Source of the DNA: Linanthus parryae
Lineage: Eukaryota; Streptophyta; Magnoliopsida; Ericales; Polemoniaceae
NCBI GenBank assembly: GCA_023055425.1
Contig: JALGPY010000012.1
Span: 13,761,922 to 13,825,921, forward strand
Direction: 5' to 3'
DNA: 64,000 bases
A model generated the notes under the pieces. The model was given only the letters and a program-made list of their open reading frames with translations, had not been told where the DNA came from and did not search any database. Both the position numbers and the translations under genes were made by a program. This document shows positions 35,426 to 45,372 of the stretch, in pieces (positions within the stretch are counted from its first letter, which is position 1; every line of letters begins with the position of its first letter).

Positions 35426-36159
35426 GTAGTCCATCACTAGGAGAAATATGTGATTTTGTGTTGTTTTGAAAACAATTTAACTTATGTTTGTTTGTTTGAA
35501 AATGTTGACAATGGGGGTGGTGAATCTTTCTGTGGATGTAATAGTTGAGTGGTTGTGGTTTCAAAACTCTATTTTTGTTCATGTCAACTACATTGCATGC
35601 TACCTGATTATAAATCAAGTCTGTATGTTTTGGATTTCTATCTGCATTTTTTGTTTATGTATGTTTGTTTGACATAAATAAAGTATGTATGTTTTGGATT
35701 CTTATCTACATTCTACCTGTTTATGTCTGTTCGTTTGACAATGTTCACAATGAGGGTGGTGAATCTTTCTGTGGCTGTAATAGTTGTCTGGTTGTGGTTT
35801 CAAAACCATGAACTTAACTATTTTTGTTCATGTGTACTACATTTAATTCTACATGTTGATAAATGCTGTCCGTTAGTTTTGGATTTCTATCTAGATTTTG
35901 GTCAAATCAGTTTCCCACTCGTGACCACATTCACTGATTCCCTTGCTTTGTTAATCAGCATATACTTGATCTTTGGTATCAGTGTATTCAAACCTGGATT
36001 TATGAACCCTTTACTCCACATTTATGTCCAACAACAAACCACCCCTTCACTTCTCCTACTTATACACCCAACCACTCTTGCAAAAGCACATCTGCCATTT
36101 AACTCCTGCTCTCCACCATCTTCTCCTCCTCCAAATATCCCCAAATTCTCATCACCACC
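35426..36159 (+). other. Spacer between ULP1 and GRF genes of the MULE
   Basis: T-rich non-coding DNA. About 35455-35640 and 35700-35830 share a near-duplicate stretch (ATGTTGACAATGGGGGTGG and ATGTTCACAATGAGGGTGG, each followed by TGAATCTTTCTGTGG), a tandem duplication at about 235-bp spacing. GATTTCTATCT motifs are present in both. A C-rich leader precedes the GRF ATG. Confidence 0.6.
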
Positions 36160-36531
36160 ATGTCACATACCTCATTCAACTCCTCCTCTAACCAATACCG
36201 TCGTAACCCCGAGTATGGACCAAGGTACTGTAACTGTGGAATGATATGAGTGATGAGAAGAGCTGGTCCAAACACAAAGAACTCAGGTCGAGATTTCTAC
36301 CGGTGCCCACTGCCCCAGGGGTCTCAATGTAGTTACTTTGTATGGGCGGACGAAGAACCTCCATGCTTTTGCGAGGAGACAATGCAACGATGGTCCAGAA
36401 ATATTGAAACAACAAGACGAATGAAGTCTGAAAATCAAGAAATGCTAAAGAGACGAAGGATATCGCACACATGCATCATCGTTCTTGCATTTGCGCTACT
36501 TTTCGCAATGATTGTTATTTTTTTTAAGTGA
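36160..36531 (+). pseudogene. GRF-type zinc-finger protein with C-terminal membrane segment
   Basis: Start MSHTSFNSSSNQYRR at 36160, one exon, about 123 codons. The GRF zinc finger is visible as YCNCGMI, then NSGRDFYRCPL, then CSYFVWADE. A charged coiled segment (TTRRMKSENQEMLKRRR) and a hydrophobic tail (ISHTCIIVLAFALLFAMIVI) follow, giving the layout of small plant GRF proteins such as At4g04775-like. Breaks: an in-frame TGA at 36247-36249 inside the zinc finger, probably from CGA. GRF fingers bind single-stranded nucleic acid in some DNA-repair enzymes; the role of the short plant forms is not known to me. It lies 735 bp after the ULP1 stop, inside the MULE right end. Confidence 0.75.
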
Positions 36532-36899
36532 AACGACAGTTGCAAGGTGTGCTTCTGTCCACTTTTATGTTTCACTAGTCATGTATCTTCCTTTTAAACC
36601 TTCAGTGCTTGCAAGTCTGCTGTAATAGCTTAGTCGTAGAGCGTTGTTTGCGTTTCTATCTGGTTTGTTTAAGTTTTATCCGATTCTATTCATTTCTGTC
36701 CACTTTTAATTATTTCTATCTGTAGTTTTATCTCCAAATTTACAGTTTTATCCATTTCTTTACATTTCTATCCAAATTTCTGATGGCGGCGCACTGGGGT
36801 CCATTTTTTGTCTTTTAGCGGGTAAAACCGTAATTACCGGCAAAAACCGGCTGAGCCGGTTTCTTCCGCGTGGGGCCAAGACGTACATTAGCCTCCGCG
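36532..36899. repeat. MULE right subterminal region and TIR
   Basis: At least seven TTTCTATCT/TTTTATCC motifs occur between 36650 and 36780, mirroring the left cluster. The last 20 bases form the right TIR. An ACCGGC...GCCGGT inverted repeat is at about 36838-36860. Confidence 0.6.
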
Positions 36900-36908
36900 T
36901 ATTATAAT

Positions 36909-37094
36909 TATTTCACTACTGTAGTGGTTGAATAATGGTTTTTCATTCATAATGGGCTGAGAATGTATTTGGAATTCTCGGACACTTGAAGCAGAAAAGA
37001 AAAATCGGGTACCCAATACAATTATATTGAAGGACTCTGGATATATAATACATTATATCAATTTGAACGAGTTGGCTTACGTGTCGAACCTCAC
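36909..37094. other. Short intergenic flank between MULE and Reina-like element
   Basis: 186 bp of unremarkable sequence, no gene seen. It ends in the CTCAC target site. Confidence 0.5.
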
Positions 37095-37530
37095 TGTTAC
37101 ACGGTGGTAACTGATGGTACTGGGGAACAGATCGTGAGAGTGGGAGAGAGAAGAGAGAAAGAGAAAAAGTTAGGGCTAAGAAATTTTCTCATTAACTGAT
37201 AAGAAAATTTACACCTCTTTTTATATCTAGACCCTGACGGTTCAACTTAGTTCCTATCCCGAGCAAAAGAACCGTTTAGAAAATCCCGGGTATAGCTAGC
37301 AAACTACGACTCCACAAATTTAACGTTTCTAATTAACCACAAAAAACAACAACTACCAACAAGATTAAATAACGTCTGAAAATAACAAGCAAAACAATTA
37401 ACGCTTCAACCGTGGTTGAACATAGTCCTGTAGATACTTGGGTGGTCCGACGTTACGCCTCGGTCTATCCGTTGACAACTTGGTAGAATCATCGTTGTCA
37501 TTAGCATCATCCCCCACTGGCGTCGTATCA
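37095..37530 (-). repeat. Reina-like 3' LTR
   Basis: TG...CA bounds. It contains the last ~133 bases of the polyprotein frame, so coding sequence and LTR overlap. Confidence 0.93.
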
Positions 37531-40500
37531 ACTCCCCCGGTCTCGGAAAGCAGCTTGTCCTCAAGCTGTAAATCAGGAAAATCATCCTGAATCTCACGTG
37601 CCGGCTCCCATGTAGGCGGAGATCCGTCAGACCAAGAGACGAGCCACTGTTCTTGAGCGGAACCTGAAACCAGAACAACCCGTGATTGACTAGCTGTTGT
37701 AGGGACTGAAATTGGGCGACCTTTGAATAACTGGGCGGGCAGAGTACCCACGGGTGTCATCGCACTAGACAGCACAAAGGGTCGAAGCGGGGACACGTGA
37801 AAAACGGTATGAATCCGGCAATCTGGAGGGAGGTCTAAACGGTAAGCAACTTGCCCGACGCGCTCGAGGACATCAAATGGACCATAATAACGGCGAGCTA
37901 GTTTGGCAGCCAACGGCCTAGCCAAAGAACGCTGACGGTATGGCCGGAGACGCAACAACACCAAATCCCTGACGGCAAAAAAGACCTCGCGACGATGCTT
38001 GTTGGCCTGGTCTTGCATCCGTTGCTGCATCTTTTGCAAATGACGTTTTAAATTCTGTAACAGTTCAACACGTTCCACCAGCAATTCGTCAACAGTCGGA
38101 GACTTTCCTGTAGAAGCCATAGTAGGAAAAAGGGAAGGTGGCTCACGGCCGTACAATGCCCGGAATGGGGACATGTTAATGATGGTATGGTGACTGCAAT
38201 TCATGGCTAACTCCGCCCACGGTAAAAGAGTAACCCAACGGTGAGGACGCTCAGAAACAAAGGCCCGTAAATATTTCTCCAAACCGCGGTTCATAACCTC
38301 CGTCTGTCCATCTGTCTGTGGGTGATATGCTGTGCTAAACTTCAGTTTCGTGCCACTGAGCTTCAACAACTCACGCCAAAATGTACTCATGAAGATAGGG
38401 TCACGGTCCGACACTAACTGCTCAGGGAACCCATGGTGTTTGACCACCACATCAACAAACACTTTGGCAACTCGCTCTGCATCAAAATCTGTTGGTAACG
38501 GCCCGAAGTGTACATATTTAGTCAGACGATCAACGACAACTAGGATAGTTGTGAAACCGTGAGATGATGGTAAACCCGTAATGAAATCCATAGATGCCGC
38601 CGCCCAAACACGATCTGGTATGGGAAGGGGTTGTAATAACCCACCGGGTTTCTATGTGGAGTATTTCGTCGTCTGACACACCAAACAGGACGAAACAAAA
38701 TGATGCACATCGGTACGCATATCGGGCCAGTAGAATGTCGCGGATAAGCGACGATAGGTGCGATCAACACCTGGATGACCCGCAGTCTGAGAACTGTGGA
38801 ACTCCTGTAACAACAGCTCACGAACAGGGGAAGTACGCCCCACACAGATACGAGTTTTATAATATACAATGCCATCAAACAACGATAAGTGCAGAGGAGG
38901 TGTACGTGATTGTATCGCTGTCACAAGTGCCCGTAAATCATCCAATTGTGTGGTCTCTCGACGAAGCGTATCTAGTAGCAAAGGTTGGGGCTGGATGGCG
39001 GAAATCAGCAAGGAAGCCGGATCGTCGTCCTCGGCACGACGGGATAAAGCATCTGCCGCTGAATTGGCTGAGCCCGGCTTGTATTCAATTCTAAATTGAA
39101 ATCCCATAAGCTTTCGGATGTAAAACTGTTGGTCTGGTGTCTGAATAATCTGTGACAAGAGCTCCTTCAAGCTGCGCTGATCGCTGCGAATGACAAATTC
39201 ACGATCCAGCAAATACTGTCTCCACTTCTGCACGGACTCAACGACAGCATAGAGTTCCTTGTGATATGTGGAAGCCGAACGGAGGCGCGGTCCTAGCTTT
39301 TTGGTGAAAAAAGCTAGAGGATGGCCTTGCTGAATTAAGACAGCTCCAATGCCCGAATCTGATGCATCAGTCTCAATTATAAATGTGTCCTCAAAGTCTG
39401 GCAGCCGCAGTACTGGCGCAGAAGACATGGCGGCTTTTAGAGCCTCGAAGGTCTGACTAGCCAAATCAGACCACGTAAAAGCATCCTTCCGAAGGAGGTC
39501 AGTCAAGGGTGCGGCGATGGTCGCATAATCACGAATGAAGCGACGATAATAGCCAGTCAATCCTAGGAATCCGCGGAGCTGTTTAACGGTGGTAGGAGTG
39601 GGCCAAGCTATCATGGCGTGAATCTTCTCACAATCAGCGCGAACCTCTCCGTCCGAAATGATATTTCACAGGTACTCAACACTAGTTTTGCCAAAGGAGC
39701 ATTTGGACAACTTAACGTAAAAGTGGTGGTCGGATAACAGGGTGAGAACCTGGTGAAGATGCTGAGAATGCAATGCTAAAGTCGTGCTGTAGACCAATAT
39801 GTCGTCAAAGAAAACAATGACAAATGAGCGGAGATATGGTCGAAATACCCGATTCATTGCAGCCTGAAAGGTGGACGGAGTGTTAGTGAGTCCAAATGGC
39901 ATGACTAAGAACTCAAAGTGCCCATCATGAGTTCGAAAGGCTGTCTTGCCGATGTCATCTGCATGCATCCTGATCTGATGGTAGCCAGACCGTAAATCCA
40001 GCTTTGTGAAATATCGCGCAGCACCAAGTTCATCAAATAATTCATCAGTAGTGGGGATAGGAAAGTGATCTGGAACGTTTGACGCATTGAGAGCCCGATA
40101 ATCAATACAAAATCTGTAAGTACCGTCCTTCTTGCGCACCAAAAGCACTGGAGAAGAAAAAGCACTGTTGCTGGGTTGAATAATGCCTTGATCAAGCATA
40201 TCACGCACCTGACGTTCAATCTCGGATTTCTGAAAATATGGGTAGCGATAGGGCCGAACATTAACAGGTTTACTGCCTGGCTGTAGATGAATACGATGGT
40301 CCCACTGGCGAGACGGAGGTAACCCTGTCGGAACCGAAAACACCGAACGATGCTGCTGAAGAACGTCAAGAACCGCTGGCTGAAGCTCGGCTGGAAATGA
40401 GTCAAGGTCCGAAACCTCTGAGGGCTCGGTAGTGATGGGGCATGGTACGAGCTCAAAGAGCTCCATATCAGATCGCGGAAACTCCAGAGCTGTCAGCGAA

Positions 40501-42074
40501 TGAAAAGAGATGGGTCTTGGCCCATGCTCCGTTCCTGTCAACACCAACTGCTTACCTTCCCACATAAACTTCATTGTAAGTTTGCTGTAATCATGTGAAA
40601 TTTCCCCCAAAGTTTGTAACCACTGTACTCCGAGAACAGCGTCAATTCCATGCACAGCGAGGACATACAAATCAACTTCAAATTCTGTACCCTAAATGGT
40701 CAACGATGTTTTGGGGCAAAAATAAGCACAACGAAGAGATTCACCATTACCCACATAAACACGAAACGGGGAAACTGGGTGCAATAACAAATAAAAGTGC
40801 TCGGCCATAGCTGGGTGGATGAAATTGTGAGTGCTGCCACTGTCAATCAGGACCTGCATTTGCACACCCGCAACAATACCAGATAATTTAAGTGAGCGAG
40901 GGTGCGGGTTACCTGCCAAAGAGTGTAGGTGGGAAAGATTGTCCATAATCATGCCCGAATCATCGTCATCAGGTGCAGAATTAGCAGTCGCCGTTTCTTC
41001 CTCGTCTGTGCATAATAATAGAAACTTTGGTTTACACTTATGCCCGCGCGTGTACTTCTCATCACAGTTAAAACAAAGACCAAGACGTTGGCGTTCATCA
41101 AGCTCGGCTGGCGTAAGCGGTTTGATTGGGGGTCGGGCCGAAGGTGAAGATGGGGCTGCCGAAGTAGGTGTGGAGGAGGTCGCTGCTGTGGTACGGTTCT
41201 GGGATGCGGTCCAGGGCTGTTTGGGAACGTATGTTTGGATGAGCTCGTCTTGTCCTGCCGATAATTCACGTGCCAAAGAGAATGCCTCTGGTAATGTAGT
41301 GGGATTACGCAAGTTCAGCTCGCGTTTAACCGGCTGTTTGAGTCCGGATTTGAAGAGTGATACAAGTACAAATTCCTCAACACCCGAAACCTTGTTAAGA
41401 ATCGACTCAAATTCCGATTGATACGCCATAACCGTTGTCTGCTGTTGAAGCTTAGATAGCATACCCAAGTAATCCTCATAATGACCGGGGTCGAATCGTT
41501 GTTTGACGGCTCGGAGAAAATCCATCCATGTACTTGTCGGGTTATTCGATTGGTATTAGCGAAGCCATTCAGAGGCTGGATGGTCAATTAACATGGCCAC
41601 AATTTCAAAACGATCTGCGTCGGCTGTTCGGTAGTAGTTGAAATACTTTTGAATTCTGAAAATCCATCCCACAGCGTCCTCGCCATTGAAACGAGGGGAA
41701 TCCACTCTCATTCTAGGATTCGCGTCACCAGTACCATTGGCGGTGTGCAGCGAAGGGGGAGGTTCCCAAGACGTGATTTGGCCGTAAGAAGTGCCGACTG
41801 TAGCATTTGTACGGGCGATTGGCGGCAGAGGGGCCAGAGGTGGTGTACCTGGGGTTCGATTGAGTAACTGCCGAAGTGAATCTCGAATCTCTGCAAGTTC
41901 TGTGTCTCGAATTCGGTTCTGTCTCTCTTGGTCGGCTCTGAACTTGGCAATATCTTCATCCCGTTCTCTGTCGCGAGCGGTTATGTCTTTTTGCAGGTTG
42001 GTGAAGGCAGTAACAATTGCCGCCTGTGACAACGGCGGTGTGGTAGTCGACTTTGAATCAGTAGCTTCGACCAT
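37398..42074 (-). pseudogene. Reina-like gag-pol polyprotein with four in-frame stops
   Basis: One frame of 1,559 codons from ATG 42074 to the stop at 37398, with no frameshift. Order: gag (about 42074-41150), zinc knuckle (CFNCDEKYTRGHKC), protease (VLIDSGSTHNFIHP), reverse transcriptase (YRFCIDYRALNA, VFFDDILVYS), RNase H (FIIETDASDSGIGAVL, RSDQRSLKEL), integrase zinc domain (HSSQTAGHPG...CLVCQ), integrase core (MDFITGLPSS, LVSDRDPIF, AYHPQTDGQTE) and chromodomain (LVSWSDGSPPTWEPA, LEDKLL). Stops: TAA 41556-41558 (where a Trp, TGG, is usual), TAG 40692-40694 (probably CAG), TGA 39666-39668 and TAG 38652-38654. Catalytic motifs otherwise look intact. It would copy and insert the element, with the chromodomain guiding site choice. 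Confidence 0.93.
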
Positions 42075-42146
42075 AACTAGGTCTGGCGGGAGGAGGCCCG
42101 ACGTTCGTCGCGGTGACGACCGGCGAACAAGATGAAAGCACCACTG

Positions 42147-42582
42147 TGTTACACGGTGGTAACTGATGGTACTGGGGAACAGATCGTGAGAGTGGGAGAG
42201 AGAAGAGAGTAAGAGAAAAAGTTAGGGCTAAGAAATTTTCTCATTAACTGATAAGAAAATTTACACCCCTTTTTATATCTAGACCCTGACGGTTCGACTT
42301 AGTTCCTAACCCGAGCAAAAGAACCGTTTAGAAAATCCCGGGTATAGCTAGCAAACTACGACTCCACAAATTTAACGTTTCTAATCAACCACAAAAAACA
42401 ACAACTACTAACAAGATTAAATAACGTCTGAAAATAACAAGCAAAACAATTAACGCTTCAACCGTGGTTGAACATAGTCCTTTAGATACTTGGGTGGTCC
42501 GACGTTACGCCTCGGTCTATCCGTTGACAACTTGGTAGAATCATCGTTGTCATTAGCATCATCCCCCACTGGCGTCGTATCA
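42147..42582 (-). repeat. Reina-like 5' LTR
   Basis: TG...CA bounds, 436 bp, TSD CTCAC just after. It carries a copy of the pol C-terminal coding tail because that tail lies inside the LTR. Confidence 0.93.
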
Positions 42583-42587
42583 CTCAC

Positions 42588-43050
42588 CGCACCTAAACAC
42601 AGGCTCAATCTTGTCTTGTGGAGCTTTCGAGCTGGGCTTTGACTGGGCCGGCTCTCGAGCGGCTCGCCTCCTTTGCAGTCCCAGTCCCAACAATTGTTTA
42701 TGGGTGCTGGCCCTCTAACAACCTACACGGAGGGTAACGGAGGGGTGTAAAGGTTCATAAGTTTGGCACAATAAAGGCGTAAAAGTGTATTTTGTGAAAC
42801 AATTACGGGGTGTTAATGCCATTCTGTCTAAACACAAGGAGTGAAAGTGTCGTTTACCCTTTTGGTTTAAACTTTAAACATCTGATAAGGTCGGTCACTT
42901 GCAGACCAAGTAATTGGAAGATGTATTGATTCGAGCGCACAAAAAATATAGAGTATGTCTGTGTCCTAAGTAGTTCAAATCAGAATCAATTATGGATTAT
43001 CTCCAGCTATCAGTCCAACTACGTCTCAGACTATAGTTTCTAGCTTCTCC
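42588..43050. other. Intergenic DNA upstream of the kinase gene
   Basis: No gene seen. Includes a probable MITE remnant at about 42727-42866 (separate entry) and the kinase upstream region. Confidence 0.5.
42727..42866. mobile_element. Remnant of the AGGGTAA-type TIR element
   Basis: The stretch ending TGTCTAAACACAAGGAGTG...GTTTACCCTT resembles the right end of the element at 60189-61240 (GCCTAAACATCGAGGTG...TTTTACCCTT). The other end reads GGAGGGTAACGGAGGGGTGT. It looks like a short internally deleted relative. Similarity was judged by eye only. Confidence 0.4.
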
Positions 43051-43058
43051 TATAAATA
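43051..43058 (+). promoter_or_regulatory. TATA box of the kinase gene
   Basis: TATAAATA begins 41 bp before the first in-frame ATG (43092). A start site 25-32 bp downstream of it would give a 5' UTR of only about 5-15 nt to that ATG, so one of the several later in-frame ATGs (43098, 43104, 43107, 43110, 43128) may be used. Confidence 0.6.
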
Positions 43059-43091
43059 CTCGTATAACCCAAAAACAAAGAATTGGTGATC

Positions 43092-44099
43092 ATGAAGATG
43101 TTGATGATGATGGAGAAACACAGAGGGATGAAGAACGCCGGCGACGGAGAATCATGGACCAGAGGCCCGTGTCTCGGTAAAGGTAGCTTTGGGTCAGTGT
43201 ATTTGGCGACTACAAAGAAATCCAAGACTACGGAGTTCAACTCTTTTCCACCGCAGATGGCGGTTAAATCCGCTGAGTATTCTGTTTCATCTACATTGCA
43301 GAGGGAGCGAAAAATACTGCGTAAGCTGAAAGATTTTCGTCATGTAGTTCGCTGTTTTGGAGAAGAAATTACTGAGGGCGAAAGAGGGGGGAGGGTTTAT
43401 AATCTGCTATTGGAGTATGCTTCCGGAGGTTCACTATATGATCTGATCTTCAAGAAAACAAGCGGTTGTGGATTGCCTGAATCCGATGTGAGGCGATACA
43501 CAAGGTCCATTCTTCAAGGAATTAAACATGTTCATGATTGCGGCTATGCTCACCTTGACATCAAACCTGACAACATCTTACTCTTTCCTAATACGGATTC
43601 TTCACCGTATACTAGTACTACTACTACTACTTATGACGCTAAACTTTGTGATTTCGGTTTGGCAAAGAAGGTTAAACAAAGAAAAAACAAGAAGCACAGC
43701 GATGATCGCGTGGATTTGAGAGGCACTCGTGGTTATATGTCCCCCGAGGCAGTGGTTGAAGGCATTCAAGGACCTCCTTGTGATATATGGGGTTTGGGTT
43801 GCGTCGTTCTTGAGATGCTGACTGGGAGGAGAGTACAGGTGTTGTCGGGAATAATACCTATGATTCCTCGTGACATATCTAAAGAAGCAAATGAGTTTCT
43901 TATAAGTTGCTTTTCGATGAATGTTGAGGACAGACTAACTGCTGGAAAGCTTCTAGAATTGCCATTTGTGTCGCTCCCCACCGTAACCTGGACTCCAGAC
44001 AAGAAAACTATGAATGGACTCAGCAGATTATGTAGGATGCTTGTTACATCAAAGGGTAGGACAAACTGGGAAGACGATTGTGTGCCTTTACTCGGTTAA
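43092..44099 (+). CDS. MAPKKK-like Ser/Thr protein kinase (MEKK type, intronless)
   Basis: 335 residues, one exon, no break. The kinase domain covers nearly the whole protein: Gly loop GKGSFGSV (29-36), VAIK-type Lys (MAVK, K59), catalytic loop HLDIKPDN (154-161) with Lys as in Ser/Thr kinases, DFG (187-189), activation segment ending GTRGYMSPE (211-219) and DIWGLGCVVLEMLTG. The WTRGPCLGKGSFG start is typical of the short plant MAPKKK17/18/20 group, which phosphorylates MAP kinase kinases in stress and ABA signalling. A Thr tract from an ACT repeat (175-180) lies just before the DFG strand. A 15-20-residue Met/Lys-rich lead precedes the domain, and the true start may be one of its internal Mets. 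It is the only intact host gene in the window. A MITE-like element starts about 9 bp after the stop. Confidence 0.92.
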   Translation: MKMLMMMEKHRGMKNAGDGESWTRGPCLGKGSFGSVYLATTKKSKTTEFNSFPPQMAVKSAEYSVSSTLQRERKILRKLKDFRHVVRCFGEEITEGERGGRVYNLLLEYASGGSLYDLIFKKTSGCGLPESDVRRYTRSILQGIKHVHDCGYAHLDIKPDNILLFPNTDSSPYTSTTTTTYDAKLCDFGLAKKVKQRKNKKHSDDRVDLRGTRGYMSPEAVVEGIQGPPCDIWGLGCVVLEMLTGRRVQVLSGIIPMIPRDISKEANEFLISCFSMNVEDRLTAGKLLELPFVSLPTVTWTPDKKTMNGLSRLCRMLVTSKGRTNWEDDCVPLLG

Positions 44100-44108
44100 A
44101 CCTATTAC

Positions 44109-44553
44109 GAGCCCGTTTGGCAATGTTTTTGCTTTCTAGAATGCTGTTTTTCAAATTAAAAAGTAGCATTAATCTGTGTTGGTAAATTTATGTTTTGTAG
44201 CTCTCTCGAAAGCAGTTGGTTCCCCATGGCAGTTTTTGAAAAGCAGGGGAGGGGTTGCTTTCCAGTGTCTCTTTTCGATAAATGTATTATTTGACATTCT
44301 TATCCGTTAATATTTATTTAACTATTTATTGTAATAACAATATTTATTATATCATGTCAGATATTGTCATTTCGACATTAACAGCAACTTTAAAACACTA
44401 ATTACCAAACACAAAATGTCAAAAGTGTTTTCCCACAACAGCTTAAATACATAATTTATCAAACATTTTTCGCGTAGATCTCCACAGCAGCTTTCTAAGA
44501 ACCTTTCCTACACAGCAGCTTTCTAAAAGGCCACAACATTACAGAACAAGCCC
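44109..44553. mobile_element. hAT-like MITE directly 3' of the kinase gene
   Basis: The left end (GAGCCCGTTTGGCAATGTT) and the reverse complement of the right end (AGGGCTTGTTCTGTAATGTT) align imperfectly as inverted repeats. The GGGCYYGTTTGG form is common in plant hAT-type MITEs. The interior is AT-rich and non-coding, with CAGCAGCTTTCTAA twice near the right end. No clean 8-bp TSD was found, so ends are approximate. Confidence 0.5.
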
Positions 44554-44849
44554 TACATGCCTTTTTTGCTAAGATAATATTAGATGTGTCTCCATCAAGT
44601 ATACGGAGATCGAATACTAGAGGCACAACCTTCTGATATCTTGCCATTTGCATTTAATTAATATGCAAGAATTACTCCAAAAATTTAGATATAGCGATGG
44701 TGTTCCCCGAGAACTTTTTGTACAGTGTAAATCTAAATTCGCTCAAACTGGTGCTGTATAAGTTCAATACAAAATTATTTTCACCGTTCAGAGTAAAACA
44801 ATACAAGTGGCTAAACTGAGACTAGTTATGAACAAGATGATGATACATT

Positions 44850-44853
<4 letters not shown>

Positions 44854-44904
<51 letters not shown>
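44854..44904. repeat. (TA)n microsatellite
   Basis: 51 bases of alternating T and A. No other signal; likely polymorphic in length. Confidence 0.97.
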
Positions 44905-44906
<2 letters not shown>

Positions 44907-45372
44907 TGAGAATCATTAAGAATGACGAGAGCTTGACTGACAACAACTGATCCCTAGAGAGAAAGGTCTCCCCTACGGTCGAAACACCCAACATGAAACA
45001 TATTACTAAAACTATACTTGTAACGAATGGTATTCATCTCCTTGAAAGTCTTTTTGTCTCCATAAGAAAAAGTAACTTTGGTGGCTCTCTCTTCACGAGA
45101 TTGCGAAGTGTACAAAACGTACGAGGGTTTTCCAATTCTCGCGCATTCCAACTCAAGCCGGCCATTGATCTCGGCACCACCATTTCCTTAAATTTGATTT
45201 ACTCGTCCTTCATACCCGAACCTTGTTGCGTCACTAGCTGTTTGGATTTCTTCCTCTCGCATTGTTTTTCAATCGTAAAATTGAAAGGGACGTGGTCCTC
45301 CACTGCCTTACATTTTGTCGGTGCTAAAATAGTAAACAAACCCTCATCTACCTTTCTTTTCCATTTCGTGAT

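Larger units (their letters stand above)
675..36899. mobile_element. Mutator-like element (MULE) carrying MURA, ULP1 and GRF genes, split by a CACTA element
   Basis: The outer element is about 36.2 kb, or about 10.3 kb after removing the nested CACTA and one TSD copy. The left end (GGGTGTGTCTAGTGTGCGTC) and the reverse complement of the right end (CGCGGAGGCTAATGTACGTC) agree at 13 of 20 positions, strongest in the inner half. Flanking 9-mers TATTATAGT (666-674) and TATTATAAT (36900-36908) differ at one base, which fits the 9-bp MULE target duplication. A MURA transposase at the left and shared GGATAAAAATG/TTTTATCC subterminal motifs at both ends support one element. The ends are decayed, so exact borders may be off by a few bases. 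Confidence 0.7.
37095..42582 (-). mobile_element. Reina-like Ty3/gypsy chromovirus, complete with four stops
   Basis: Two 436-bp LTRs (37095-37530 and 42147-42582) and TSD CTCAC at 37090-37094 and 42583-42587. On the minus strand the order is 5' LTR, a likely primer site TGGTGCTTTCATC next to it, a polyprotein, then 3' LTR. About 7 LTR differences (about 1.6%) by eye. Short LTRs, a single gag-pol frame and a C-terminal chromodomain fit the Reina clade. Confidence 0.93.
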
